Source: Arthrobacter sp. MYb227 (GTDB lineage Bacteria > Actinomycetota > Actinomycetes > Actinomycetales > Micrococcaceae). Taken from it: DNA of 64,000 bases. Under the pieces are notes generated by a model, which saw only the letters and a list, made by a program, of their open reading frames with translations, ran no database searches and was not told the DNA's origin. Position numbers and translations under genes: made by a program. How positions within the stretch are numbered: position 1 is the first letter of the stretch; each line of letters starts with the position of its first letter. Below, one piece after another: positions 33,428-42,673 of this stretch. The stretch spans positions 496,001-560,000 of the forward strand of contig NZ_PCPT01000002.1 of the NCBI RefSeq assembly GCF_002975435.1, in the 5' to 3' direction.

Positions 33428-34684
33428 TTAGTGAGCGCCCGCGTATTCGATGTCTTCATCGGCGGGATCTTCGTACTCGATCTCGCATTCCGCGGGCTCG
33501 GCAAGCAAGAAAGCGATCGTCTTTTTGAAAACCGGTGGGATAGCGTAGTTCTCACCGATATCGATCAAACCTTCAGCGGCCATGATCTCGAATGCCGCCT
33601 CGGCCGCCATGATCTCAAGCTGATCGTCTCCGGCAAGCGTCTGGGTAACCATGCGGAGGTCTTCGACCGGGTAGCCATCCTCATACGCGGCCTCGAGCAG
33701 CAGAGCACCAATGAGCTCTCCGGTTCCGGAGTCATCGAACTCCTCTTCGTCGTCTAGCTCATCAAACTCTTCATCCAACGGTTGGCCTAGGTTGCAGAAG
33801 CGAGTGTAGATAACTAATGCAAGATCCCTGAGCAAAGCTATGGACATGACTTCGTATTCGGTGCCTTCGAGCCCGACACGAGGATCGTGCAGGATGGCCT
33901 TCGTAGCACTTAACTCAATGACTCCCAGCGCAGCCAAGGCTTCCCAATACAGATCCAATCGCTGAACATCGACCGCGCTGGACACTCGCAACGGTCCCTC
34001 TGGCTCAACACCGGGCGGGGTGGCATTGGAGGCCACCCCGATGGCCGAAACATCCAATGCTGCTGCGGCGCCCTCAATGTCCTTGCGAGTCAGCACGCCC
34101 TTGGACGTGACATCGCGTTTAGCACCAAACCACTGCATGAATGCGATCACACGTCGAGCCAGAGCGAGCTGGCTCAGCGTCCGGTAGGTGGTGTTTTGAT
34201 CGAGCGCCGGAACCACCAAGACACGGTCGTCAAATTCGTCATCCGCGGCCTCATCAACAAAGTCCATGATGACTTCCTGGACAGCATCGAATTGTTCTTC
34301 GCTGGCGTTCCAACGCTCGGTGGCGCTGAGGAAGAGCGCGTACCCCAGCACAACATGGAGGATAAATTCGAAGTCGGCAGTGCTGCATTCCTCTTGCATG
34401 CGGCTCAGCGCGGCGACCAGCGATGACGGGAACAAGGAAGCGGTGTGGTCAACGGCGCCGCTTTCCGAGTACACGGTGAGGAATTTTTGAAGTGCCGGTA
34501 CCGGGTCACCCATGGCATTGAGCGAGGAATTGCTGCGAATCCATTTGGCGAAGCTGGTCAGTATTTCATCGCCGCTGTTACGCGCCCGAAATTCGTCGAT
34601 ACTAATGATTTTTGCTGCCTTGGCGGAGCGCGCAGGGTGCCCCTGCTTGGCCTTCTTGGCTACCGACTTATTTTTCTTGGACAT
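33428..34684 (-). CDS. Hypothetical acidic protein, about 418 residues
   Basis: From ATG 34684 the protein starts with a Lys-rich, probably disordered segment (MSKKNKSVAKKAKQ), like a SecA/C-terminal or nucleic-acid-binding tail. The body is helical with repeated acidic patches (DEEFDELDDEEEFDDSG) and has no membrane helix or signal peptide. The centre reads SIALLRDLALVIYTRF, the end is acidic (EIEYEDPADEDIEYAGAH). No family is recognised. It is a single-gene unit between a terminator and a TetR gene. A cytoplasmic location is inferred. Confidence 0.7.
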   Translation of the reverse strand: MSKKNKSVAKKAKQGHPARSAKAAKIISIDEFRARNSGDEILTSFAKWIRSNSSLNAMGDPVPALQKFLTVYSESGAVDHTASLFPSSLVAALSRMQEECSTADFEFILHVVLGYALFLSATERWNASEEQFDAVQEVIMDFVDEAADDEFDDRVLVVPALDQNTTYRTLSQLALARRVIAFMQWFGAKRDVTSKGVLTRKDIEGAAAALDVSAIGVASNATPPGVEPEGPLRVSSAVDVQRLDLYWEALAALGVIELSATKAILHDPRVGLEGTEYEVMSIALLRDLALVIYTRFCNLGQPLDEEFDELDDEEEFDDSGTGELIGALLLEAAYEDGYPVEDLRMVTQTLAGDDQLEIMAAEAAFEIMAAEGLIDIGENYAIPPVFKKTIAFLLAEPAECEIEYEDPADEDIEYAGAH

Positions 34685-34857
34685 TGCCGCTCGCAATCAT
34701 TTGAGGTACCGAAAACTCGGCGGGATTCCCACCAGATTATCAAGGCCACGCCCTATTTGATTCCTAGAAATCTAGTGGATGGGCCGATCTGCTCCCGGGC
34801 GTGCTCAAGACCATACGGTGAAGGTACTCCCTGTGACACGAGAACACGACACACTAG

Positions 34858-35484
34858 CTACTTCACCGCGATCGCATCCCAGACCAATTCGATTCCCGCA
34901 GCTACCCTTGCTTGCGCGGCTTTGGTTCCCCATTCACCGCGCACCACTCCTTGGTAGTAGCCAAGGCCATTGATCAAATCGAGGGCTATCTCAACATCGA
35001 TATCTTTCCTGATCTGACCGTCTTGCTGCGCCCGGAGCAAAAGTTCGGTGAAGTCCTGACGCCTGCGCCGCACATGGCGTTCCCAATAGGAGCGCTGCAG
35101 AGCCGGATCACGCAAGCCCATAATGAGCCGCTTGGTGATCATCGCCATTGCACTGTCATCAATTGCCGTAACTCCTTGGGCATATCCCTGTAAAAGGGTC
35201 TCGCGCAGGGTATCGGCAGCAGGTTGGGGCAGTGGAACTCGATCAATATCCAGCGCCGCAACATTAAGCGTCCGAAGCGAGTCCCACCGACGATAAATTG
35301 CCGCTCGACTAACGCCGCTGCGCTCCACCAATTGGTTCAGCGTATACTCGCCCGCGTTGGCACTCTCGCTGATCAATTCGCGGGAGGCTTGCAGCACCCG
35401 ACGCTCAATATCCGTGGCGCGCGGACGCCCCGGCCCACGCTTTGCCGTATGCGGGACCGGGGGAGCCGAATCTGTTCCGGGCAA
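34858..35484 (-). CDS. TetR-family transcriptional regulator
   Basis: The 208-residue protein (TTG start at 35484) has an N-terminal arm GPGRPRATDIERRVL, then the helix-turn-helix LNQLVERSGVSRAAIYRRWDS, the typical TetR recognition helix. The C-terminal helices carry the ligand-binding domain of the TetR_C_16/AcrR type. The gene begins 5 bases after the phosphatase gene on the same strand, so it is the last gene of the phnD-like operon and may control it. The ligand is unknown. Confidence 0.85.
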   Translation of the reverse strand: MPGTDSAPPVPHTAKRGPGRPRATDIERRVLQASRELISESANAGEYTLNQLVERSGVSRAAIYRRWDSLRTLNVAALDIDRVPLPQPAADTLRETLLQGYAQGVTAIDDSAMAMITKRLIMGLRDPALQRSYWERHVRRRRQDFTELLLRAQQDGQIRKDIDVEIALDLINGLGYYQGVVRGEWGTKAAQARVAAGIELVWDAIAVK

Positions 35485-35489
35485 AGGGG

Positions 35490-36263
35490 TCAGCCACCCA
35501 CCACTAGCTTGTTGCGCAAACGTACCTCAAGCTCCTGGCCCAAACCCGCCTCACGCAGAATCTCACGTATGCCGCCGGCTGGCTCGAGAGCATCGATCAT
35601 TGACTCCATGGTTGGAGCCTGAGCCCGAAGCAGCGGATGATCCGGCTCAAATACCTGGTGGTTATTTTCGTTTTCGGAGGCCTTCGCCGCAACGGCTAAG
35701 CGTCCCATCACCGCTGCAATATTTGTATCGGTGTGCGCATAGTCGGCGACGATGTCGTCACGCGATGCTCCCAACACCGTGAATATTGCTGCCGCCAGCA
35801 TTCCGGTGCGGTCCTTGCCTGCGGCACAGTGGAACAGCGTTGCACCCGTGGAATTGGCAATGATGTCTAAGGCTGTGACAAAGGTGCCGGCTCTGTTGCT
35901 GAATGTTTGCGCGTACCAGGTACCCACGGCCTGAGCGGAATCAATGTTAGCCAAGGAATCACCTAGAGATTCGGGATCGGAGACATCGCTCAGGACGGGC
36001 ACGTGTCTGTGTTCGATTCCCAGTGCGGAAAGGAAAGGCGAGACTGATTTCTTCAGTTCATCGGCCGAACGCAGGTCAATGATGGTGCTCAGCCCGGCTT
36101 GAGCTAGCGAACGAACCTGCGTTTCTGGGCTCAGCGAGATATCGTCGCTACGCCAGAGCATGCCGGGGATTATGCTGCCCCGAGCAAGTGGCACTCCGGA
36201 TAGATCGCGCAGGTTTGCTAGGGGAGTGCGGGTAGCCTCTTCAAGATAAACCGGGGAGTTCAT
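35490..36263 (-). CDS. Tyrosine/serine phosphatase (IphP-like)
   Basis: The 257-residue protein starts with NLRDLSGVPLARGSIIPGMLWRSD, the DSP-like IphP signature, and has the catalytic loop HCAAGKDRTG (His145, Cys146, Arg152). LSTIIDLRSADEL is the common N-terminal strand. It should hydrolyse phosphoprotein or small phosphate esters through a Cys intermediate. The gene overlaps the permease stop by 1 nt (TAATG), so it is made with the PhnDCE-type importer. Some phosphatases in such operons release phosphate from the imported substrate; here that is inferred. Confidence 0.87.
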   Translation of the reverse strand: MNSPVYLEEATRTPLANLRDLSGVPLARGSIIPGMLWRSDDISLSPETQVRSLAQAGLSTIIDLRSADELKKSVSPFLSALGIEHRHVPVLSDVSDPESLGDSLANIDSAQAVGTWYAQTFSNRAGTFVTALDIIANSTGATLFHCAAGKDRTGMLAAAIFTVLGASRDDIVADYAHTDTNIAAVMGRLAVAAKASENENNHQVFEPDHPLLRAQAPTMESMIDALEPAGGIREILREAGLGQELEVRLRNKLVVGG

Positions 36264-37117
36264 TAGGAAAGCTTCTTTCTGATCAAGGCACTGGCGCGGT
36301 CGATGATTGTCACAAGAACCACGATGGAGATGATGATGGCAAACATATGCCCGTAGTCGTATAGACGCATGGCATTAGTTAGTTCCAGGCCGATGCCACC
36401 GGCTCCGACCAAGCCGAGGACCGAGGCGCCGCGCACATTGCCCTCGAAAAGCATCAGCGTGTAGCTGACCAACAACGGCGAGGCCTGTGGCAGCACCCCG
36501 TAGGTGATGACCTGGCGGCGGTTGGCGCCGGTGGATTCAAGGGCCAGCAGGGGAGCGGGGTTCACCGATTCCATAGATTCGGCGTACATCTTGCCGATCG
36601 AGCCGATGGAACCCAGCACGATCGCCAGGATGCCGGCGAACGGTCCCAGTCCCACGGCGGAGACGAACATCAGCGCGAAGACCAGCTCCGGGATGGAGCG
36701 TAAGACATTGAGGAAGGCGCGCGTCGAACCGTAGAGCCAACGCGGGGCGATATTGGAGGCGGCACCGAACGCGATAACCAGCGAGAGCAGCGCACCGATT
36801 AGCGTGCCGACGATCGCCATCTGCAACGTTTCGACCAGTAGGTCGATAATGACCCCGATTTTCTCGAAGTTCGGCGGCCACATGCGCACCAGATAGTCGC
36901 CCATCTTCGGGATCCCGTCTAACAGCTTGGTGAAGCTGAACCCGGCCCCGCTCATTGACCAGAGCACCGCCGCGGCGGCGATAATAATCCCGAGGACCCC
37001 TCCGGCTCCGGGGGCCTGGAACGGACGGGAAAGCCGTAGCCGGTCTCGTTCATCGATGGATGAGGGTGCGGCCGATTCGCGGGTCAGCGTGCTGCCTTCT
37101 GGTTTATGCGCGGACAT
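36263..37117 (-). CDS. Phosphonate-type ABC transporter permease (PhnE-like)
   Basis: From ATG 37117 the 284-residue protein has an N-terminal helix and five further segments (LLVETLQMAIVGTLIGALLSLVIAFGAASN, ELVFALMFVSAVGLGPFAG). The cytoplasmic coupling loop is YAESMESVNPAPLLALESTGANRRQ with G-x-x-x-ALG-like spacing. The start lies inside the phnC-like gene by 14 nt. It forms the membrane channel with the ATPase encoded upstream. Confidence 0.9.
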   Translation of the reverse strand: MSAHKPEGSTLTRESAAPSSIDERDRLRLSRPFQAPGAGGVLGIIIAAAAVLWSMSGAGFSFTKLLDGIPKMGDYLVRMWPPNFEKIGVIIDLLVETLQMAIVGTLIGALLSLVIAFGAASNIAPRWLYGSTRAFLNVLRSIPELVFALMFVSAVGLGPFAGILAIVLGSIGSIGKMYAESMESVNPAPLLALESTGANRRQVITYGVLPQASPLLVSYTLMLFEGNVRGASVLGLVGAGGIGLELTNAMRLYDYGHMFAIIISIVVLVTIIDRASALIRKKLS

Positions 37118-37931
37118 TGATCGGGTCCTCTCCGTAGATGCTTGAAACCATGTCATCAGTGAGCTCGGTGATGGATCCACGATGGGTTGCGGTACCGGCG
37201 TCGAGCGCCACAAAACGATCGGTGTAGCGTCGGGCTAGTTCCACAACGTGCAGGCTGACCACTACCGGAATGCCGTCTTCGTGGGCAATCTGGCGCATCA
37301 GCGAGAGCACCGAACCGGCCAAACGTGGGTCGAGGGAAGCCACGGGCTCGTCGGCCAGGATGATCTTGGGATCCTGCATCAGCGCCCGGGCGATAGCCAC
37401 GCGCTGCTGTTGCCCGCCGGAGAGCGAATCGGCACGGTTATTCGCCTGATCGGCAAGCCCCACCCGATCCAAAAGTTCTAAGGCACGCACGCGTTGGGCG
37501 CGTGGGAAGAGTCCGAGCCGATTCAGGGGGCCCGCCGCGTGTAGCCCTCCGGTGAGCACGTTAGTCAGCGCGCTGAGCCGGGGTACCAGGTTGAAGTGTT
37601 GGAAGACGTAGCCAATATCGGAACGTACCGCGCGTAATTGCGCACCGTGCGCGCCAATGACCTCGGTTCCGGCCACGGACAGTTGGGTGGCGGTGGCCGG
37701 GGCCATGCCGGTGACGGCCTTCATGAAGGTTGATTTGCCGCTGCCGGAGTGGCCCAGCAGCGAGACGATCTCACCCGGACGTACATCAAGGGTGAAGCCT
37801 GTGAGCGCGGTGAAGCCGTTTTCATAGGTGACGGTGAGTTCCTTGGCCGCAAGTACTGCTGGTTCCAGGCTCAGTAGTCCGCCGGAAGATGTTTGCTGGG
37901 TGGAGACCAAAGGAGTATCGGGCCGGCTCAC
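37104..37931 (-). CDS. Phosphonate-type ABC transporter ATP-binding protein (PhnC-like)
   Basis: The 275-residue ATPase has Walker A LGHSGSGKST, Q-loop FQHFNLVPRL, signature LSGGQQQR, Walker B IILADEPVASLD and the switch His in VSLHVVELA. FALTGFTLDVRPGEIVSL-like N-terminal pattern fits PhnC. It overlaps the binding-protein gene by 4 nt and the permease gene by 14 nt, so the three are one operon. Confidence 0.92.
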   Translation of the reverse strand: MSRPDTPLVSTQQTSSGGLLSLEPAVLAAKELTVTYENGFTALTGFTLDVRPGEIVSLLGHSGSGKSTFMKAVTGMAPATATQLSVAGTEVIGAHGAQLRAVRSDIGYVFQHFNLVPRLSALTNVLTGGLHAAGPLNRLGLFPRAQRVRALELLDRVGLADQANNRADSLSGGQQQRVAIARALMQDPKIILADEPVASLDPRLAGSVLSLMRQIAHEDGIPVVVSLHVVELARRYTDRFVALDAGTATHRGSITELTDDMVSSIYGEDPINVRA

Positions 37932-38863
37932 CGCATGTCCTCCAGATCTACTCCAACGTTTGCCGCGACGTCGAGCAGTGGCTGGTAGACCTCAATGCCC
38001 GGATCCAGGGTATAGGTACCACCCAGAGCCATATCCTTGAGTTTTTCATTGCCGGTCATTTGCTGGGGCATGGCCTCGGAGAGTTTGGCGCGTACCGCGG
38101 GGTCCATGTCCGTGGAAACCACGATGCCCACGCCCACCGGAAGTGGAGCGGTGGCGGCAATTTGCACCACGTCGTCGGCCTCAAAGGTGCCCGCGGTGAT
38201 CAGTCGATCGGCGATCGAGGAACATGCGACATCGACCGAACCGTTGACCAAGGCAAGCATGGCGGTATCGTGGCCGCCGGCGAAGGTCGACTTGTAGTCG
38301 GTGCCGGCGACCATGCCGGCCTCGGTGAACATTGAGGAAGGCATGAAGTAGCCGGTGGCAGACCCCGGGTCAACGAATGCAACCTGCTTGCCGCGCACGT
38401 GTTCAAGGTTCTTGATGCCAGAATCCGGGCGGGCGTAGCAGAATGATGCCGGCTTGGTGGCGTCGGCCTCCCACACCACTAGCGGATCAACAGAACCGTT
38501 TTTGACGGCCAGCGCCGTGGAGAAGGGGCTCATGAATGCGACATCGACGTGTCCCTGGCGCAGGGCCTCGACCACGCCGAGGTAGTCGGCGGGCATTTCC
38601 TGATCTACCTGCAGCCCGGTGGCGGTGGCGATGATGTTTTTCATCTCGGTTGCCGCTTCATTGATATCCGCGTCTTCCGGGGATGGCGGCATCGCGAAGA
38701 CCAACTTTTCGGTATTGCTCGCTGCCTTTGCGGGGGCCTCGGCGGCGGAGCATCCGGCTATGACCATGGTTCCAATGCCGACGATTCCGGCAACAGTCAT
38801 GATTCGTTTGGTGTGGTGGCGTCGGGCGGAATGGCGACGGGCTGCGGTTGGTGGAGTTTTCAT
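37928..38863 (-). CDS. Phosphonate/phosphite-binding lipoprotein (PhnD-like)
   Basis: The 311-residue protein has a lipoprotein signal (VGIGTMVIAGCSA, Cys at about 38). The mature part has EKLVFAMPPSPEDADI, EMPADYLGVVEALRQGHVDVAF and FVDPGSATGYFMPSSM, the PhnD/PtxB anion-binding pattern. It should capture phosphonate, phosphite or phosphate outside the membrane and pass it to PhnE. AAAGGACACGGC precedes the ATG. It is the first gene of the operon. No C-P lyase or phosphite dehydrogenase gene is in the window. Confidence 0.9.
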   Translation of the reverse strand: MKTPPTAARRHSARRHHTKRIMTVAGIVGIGTMVIAGCSAAEAPAKAASNTEKLVFAMPPSPEDADINEAATEMKNIIATATGLQVDQEMPADYLGVVEALRQGHVDVAFMSPFSTALAVKNGSVDPLVVWEADATKPASFCYARPDSGIKNLEHVRGKQVAFVDPGSATGYFMPSSMFTEAGMVAGTDYKSTFAGGHDTAMLALVNGSVDVACSSIADRLITAGTFEADDVVQIAATAPLPVGVGIVVSTDMDPAVRAKLSEAMPQQMTGNEKLKDMALGGTYTLDPGIEVYQPLLDVAANVGVDLEDMR

Positions 38864-39017
38864 GCCGTGTCCTTTTCAAATCTGCGAGTCATCTTCTTGT
38901 CTCCAACCATGACGGCTCAAGGTGACAAGTAATTTCGAGACTGACGGACTCTAAATGGCGCGCAGATGAACATTCGGCGTTGGTGGAGCTGAACTCGGCG
39001 TAATCGCGGAAAACGAA

Positions 39018-39053
39018 ATAGCTCCCCGATGCGGTTCTGCACCGGGGAGCTAT
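39018..39053 (-). terminator. Terminator of the SsuB-like operon
   Basis: ATAGCTCCCCG (39018-39028) pairs with the CGGGGAGCTAT at 39043-39053. Read on the minus strand it is followed by a T-rich stretch. It lies 84 bases after the ATPase stop. Confidence 0.78.
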
Positions 39054-39136
39054 GGCAAAAGATGGTTTATTGCGTTGCTTTAACGATTTGTCTGGTGCTT
39101 TGGGCTTGGGTCAAGAACCAGGACCATAATCCACTA

Positions 39137-39937
39137 TTAGATCGAGGCGTGGGACTTAGCCGCCTGGATAAGTCCCATGACGCGAGCACGTACCTCGCTG
39201 TAACGCTCAAGACGTTTGGTCTCAATCTGGTTCCGTGGATTTGGTAGTAATGTTTCGATGTTCTCGGTCACTGAAGTGGGTGCTCCCGAAAGCACCAGAA
39301 CTCGATCGGCTAGGTACACGGCTTCATCGATGTCGTGGGTAACAAATAGAACTGTTGTGTTGTATTCGTCGCGCAGTCGAAGCACTAGATCTTCAAGCTC
39401 AACACGAGTCTGGGCATCAACTGCTGCAAAAGGCTCGTCCATGAGCAGAACATCAGGGTTGTAAGCCAGTCCGCGCGCGATAGCGGCTCGCTGTTGCATG
39501 CCACCGGACATTTGCCACGGATAAAGCTTGCCCTTTCCTGCCAAGCCGACCGAGACTAAGGCCTTTTTGACACGCTCGGCTAGCTCTTCTTTGGGGAAGC
39601 GGCCCTCAATAGGGAGCATCACATTCTCTTGTACTGTCATCCACGGCAGCAGTGATCTGGAATAGTCTTGGAAGACAACAGCTAGTTTGGCCGGTGGCTC
39701 TGTAACTTCTACTCCCTCGAACATCGTTTTGCCTTCGGTAGGAGCTTGCAGCCCCGCGATGCATCGAAGCAACGTAGTTTTACCTGAACCCGAGGGGCCA
39801 ACGATGCAGACGAATTCACCCTTATTGACAGTAAAATCGATGCCATCGAGGATTTGCGCTTCGCCGTAGCTCTTGCGTAGGCCCTCGACGGCCATGATGG
39901 TCTCGGTGGAGATTGTTGAGGTGCTCAAGGGGATCAC
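39137..39937 (-). CDS. Nitrate/sulfonate/taurine-type ABC ATP-binding protein (SsuB/TauB-like)
   Basis: From GTG 39937 the 266-residue ATPase has GPSGSGKTTLLRCIAGL (Walker A), Q-loop VFQDYSRSLLPWM, signature MSGGMQQRAAIA, Walker B VLLMDEPFAAVD and switch His FVTHDIDEA. The DEPFAAVDAQTR spacing and the LLPWMTV loop match SsuB/TauB/NrtD. The GTG overlaps the permease stop by 4 nt. It is the last gene of a four-gene importer operon. Confidence 0.92.
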   Translation of the reverse strand: MIPLSTSTISTETIMAVEGLRKSYGEAQILDGIDFTVNKGEFVCIVGPSGSGKTTLLRCIAGLQAPTEGKTMFEGVEVTEPPAKLAVVFQDYSRSLLPWMTVQENVMLPIEGRFPKEELAERVKKALVSVGLAGKGKLYPWQMSGGMQQRAAIARGLAYNPDVLLMDEPFAAVDAQTRVELEDLVLRLRDEYNTTVLFVTHDIDEAVYLADRVLVLSGAPTSVTENIETLLPNPRNQIETKRLERYSEVRARVMGLIQAAKSHASI

Positions 39938-40710
39938 GCTTTCTCGAGGGAGTTGTACATGCCGCGGTGCCAAGCCAAAACACGGCGTTCAATAAGGACG
40001 AAAACAAGTGTGGCAACATAGCCAAGTAGCCCAAGCACGATAGTCCCGGCCCATGTTTCAGGGACGGCGAAAAGCTGCTGCGAGTTCAACACGTAAAAAC
40101 CGATGCCAGAGGTTGAAGCGAACATCTCGGAGACCACGATGAGAATGATTGACATCTGAAGAGTTACTCGCAAACCTGCAAATATCTGTGGTGAAGCCGC
40201 AGGCAATAGAACCTTGAAGATTCTCTTGGCTGGTGACAAACGGTATGACTTGGTCATATCAATGACCTGCAGGTCTAAGGCCCGAACGCCATCGATGGTG
40301 TTTAAAAGTGCTGGCCAGATTGCCCCTAACGCGATGACCGCTATGTTCATTGAAGCGCCAATGCCAAAGAGGAGTAGTGCGATGGGCAGGATTGCAGGCG
40401 GCGGGATTGCTCTGAGGAACTGGATGAGAGGGTCTAAGGCAGCATTGAGCCGTCGCGACAGACCGATCAGCATCCCCAGGAAGACCCCGCCCGCGGCTGC
40501 GATGCCGAATCCTACTAGGAATTTTCCGATGCTTGGGAGGGCATCGGTGACAAAACGCGGTCCCAACCAATCGCGTGCGAAAGTTTCGAGAATTAGTTCT
40601 AGCGGCGGGAAGTAAATGCTGGTGGAATTTGCTGAACCAAACCACCACGCAAGCAAAATCGTTATGGGTAACCACAGCAAGAGGCCCATGTCTTTGAACA
40701 GGGTACGCAT
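39934..40710 (-). CDS. ABC transporter permease 2 (SsuC-like)
   Basis: From ATG 40710, one base after the previous stop, the 258-residue protein has about six helices and the EAA loop DMTKSYRLSPAKRIFKVLLPAASPQI, which matches the SsuC/TauC coupling motif. Its sequence differs clearly from the neighbouring permease. It probably forms a heterodimer with it. Confidence 0.9.
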   Translation of the reverse strand: MRTLFKDMGLLLWLPITILLAWWFGSANSTSIYFPPLELILETFARDWLGPRFVTDALPSIGKFLVGFGIAAAGGVFLGMLIGLSRRLNAALDPLIQFLRAIPPPAILPIALLLFGIGASMNIAVIALGAIWPALLNTIDGVRALDLQVIDMTKSYRLSPAKRIFKVLLPAASPQIFAGLRVTLQMSIILIVVSEMFASTSGIGFYVLNSQQLFAVPETWAGTIVLGLLGYVATLVFVLIERRVLAWHRGMYNSLEKA

Positions 40711-40711
40711 T

Positions 40712-41542
40712 CTAGTGCTCCTTTGTGCGCTGCGAGGGGTGCCAGAACAGCAATGGTTTACTGATGAGATTGAAAACTCCGTTGATGGCCAAACCAAGCA
40801 GACCCGTGGCGAAAATATATGCGTACATGGTGGGCAAATCTGCCGAGTTTTGTGCCATAGCGATTTCTTGACCCATGCCGGTGGCTCCACCAATCAATTC
40901 GGCAACTACGGCGACGATGACCGCGATACTCGCGGCGACTCGCATGCCCGTCATCCCGAACGGTAAGAGCGTGGGTAGAAAGATCTGCCGGATGGTACGC
41001 CAACGACTCAAACGGTACGAGCGGGCGAGATCCAATTGAGTGCTATCCAATTCACGGGCGCCATAAACTACCTGAACCATGAATGGCCACAGGGCCCCCA
41101 TCGTTACAAGGAAAACCTTCATAGTTAGTGACGGTCCCCAAAAGAGCAGAACCAATGGGAGTAACGCTACCGGTGGGATTGGTTTGAGAAATTCGAAGGT
41201 GAGAAGCGTGGAACGTTCGACCCATCGACTACGTCCAATTGCCATGCCAAATGGCAAACCGATCACCAGAACGATGACTAGACCGATAGCGGCCGCTGAG
41301 AGCGTATTTCCAACCGCTGTCCAGAATGTGGCACTTGCGAGTAAAGAGACCAAACGCAGAAGAACATCGCTAGCCGAAGGGAACGCGATTGTAGGCAGCA
41401 TCCCCGTGCGCGAGAGGATCTCCCAGAGCAACAGGACAAAAACTACTGTGCCAAGGCCCCACATACTCTCGGCGAATCGAGCTCGACGACGTTGACTTGA
41501 AACAGCCTTGCCTAACGAGAATCCGAAAGCACTTGCACTCAT
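40712..41542 (-). CDS. ABC transporter permease 1 (SsuC-like)
   Basis: The 276-residue protein begins with a basic tail, then helix GLGTVVFVLLLWEILSR, and carries an EAA loop reading LDLARSYRLSRWRTIRQIFLP. Six helices are predicted. It starts within the last 4 nt of the binding-protein gene. Having two different permeases in one SsuA-type operon is less usual than the single homodimeric SsuC. Confidence 0.9.
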   Translation of the reverse strand: MSASAFGFSLGKAVSSQRRRARFAESMWGLGTVVFVLLLWEILSRTGMLPTIAFPSASDVLLRLVSLLASATFWTAVGNTLSAAAIGLVIVLVIGLPFGMAIGRSRWVERSTLLTFEFLKPIPPVALLPLVLLFWGPSLTMKVFLVTMGALWPFMVQVVYGARELDSTQLDLARSYRLSRWRTIRQIFLPTLLPFGMTGMRVAASIAVIVAVVAELIGGATGMGQEIAMAQNSADLPTMYAYIFATGLLGLAINGVFNLISKPLLFWHPSQRTKEH

Positions 41543-42516
41543 GAGAGAACCAAATTCTCGGCAGGGATTGACTCAGTCAAGAAACCAGTTTCAACCATGA
41601 CATCGGAAATCTCCATGAGGGTTTCCGGCTTCAGTTCGGTGGCGAATGTTGGAACGACCATCTTTTTGGCCAAGTCACTGTCCATATCCAACTTGGTAAC
41701 CAATACGTCAACTAGGACTGAACGGTCCTGGTTTGCCAGCTGATTCGCCTTAATGAGAGCTCGACTAAAAGCATCTACTTCGGCACGATTCGACGCGATG
41801 AATTGTTTTGAAGCAAAGTAGACCGACTCTGCACCGGTGTTCTTGAACGCCAACGAATATAGGGGTGAGAGGAGACGTGCGCCTTGGCTAATTCCCATGG
41901 TTACAAATGGCTCAGCAACTGCAACTGCCCCGACACGGCCCTGATTGAGGGCTGCAAGTGCATCAGCCATGGGCATTGCCACGATCTGTACGGAGGCGGG
42001 ATCAACGCCGGCTTCCTTCAAAATCTTGCTCAGGGCAATATGTGGCTGGGAACCTTGGGCATTCACTGCAAGTGTCTGTCCAGATAAGTCGGCCAATGAT
42101 TTTGGTCCGTCTTGCTTAACAAGAACACCAATGGTGTCCTCAGCCGGGGTCGCTGGGTTGGCACCAGCCGGGGCGACGGCCAAGATTGGTAGCTTCTTGG
42201 AAACACCGTTGATGAAGGGTGTTCCGGCCGAGGTGCCGAATGACAGCTGGCCATTGATGACCGAAGGAACAATAGAAGCGGCATTTTGGATTACTTGCGT
42301 CTTCACTTCCAACCCCTCGGCTTTGAAGAAACCGTGATCTTGAGCGATATAGAGCGGCGCGAAGTGGGCAACAGGAATCATTCCGACGGTCAAAAGTCCT
42401 GAACCTCCGGTGCCTACCGAACCGTTAGCTCCAGCTGCTGGTTTGGATGATTCTCCGCCGCAAGCTGCTAGGAGCGGCATGGCAGCAAGGGCTCCGAGGA
42501 AAAGGCGACGTTTCAT
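41539..42516 (-). CDS. NMT1/SsuA-like substrate-binding lipoprotein
   Basis: The 325-residue protein has a signal RRLFLGALAAMPLLAAC with the lipid Cys at 19, a Gly/Ser linker, and VGMIPVAHFAPLYIAQDHGFF, the SsuA/NMT1 signature. KSLADLSGQTLAVNAQGSQPHIAL is the substrate-cleft motif, GRVGAVAVAEPFVTMG a further one. GAGGAGG lies upstream of the ATG. Targets in this family include sulfonates, nitrate, riboflavin or thiamine pyrimidines. No TPP-riboswitch motif was seen upstream. Confidence 0.9.
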   Translation of the reverse strand: MKRRLFLGALAAMPLLAACGGESSKPAAGANGSVGTGGSGLLTVGMIPVAHFAPLYIAQDHGFFKAEGLEVKTQVIQNAASIVPSVINGQLSFGTSAGTPFINGVSKKLPILAVAPAGANPATPAEDTIGVLVKQDGPKSLADLSGQTLAVNAQGSQPHIALSKILKEAGVDPASVQIVAMPMADALAALNQGRVGAVAVAEPFVTMGISQGARLLSPLYSLAFKNTGAESVYFASKQFIASNRAEVDAFSRALIKANQLANQDRSVLVDVLVTKLDMDSDLAKKMVVPTFATELKPETLMEISDVMVETGFLTESIPAENLVLS

Positions 42517-42673
42517 GGAGGGTCCTCCTCAGGACATGGCGGCAATGTTGCGGTCATCGCCGTTAAGTTGTTGTGATGTGGCTAACCAAACCATTCCAGC
42601 TCTCCTGTCATACGACAAGAATGTTTTTCTTGCCTACCTCATAGGTTTAACCAATGGCTTCCGTGTGGACCGA

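Noticed and set aside
42517-42673. Possible TPP riboswitch before the NMT1-type importer
   Set aside because: The conserved CTGAGA thi-box element and paired arms are not present; only a weak 6-bp hairpin (42616-42632) is seen.
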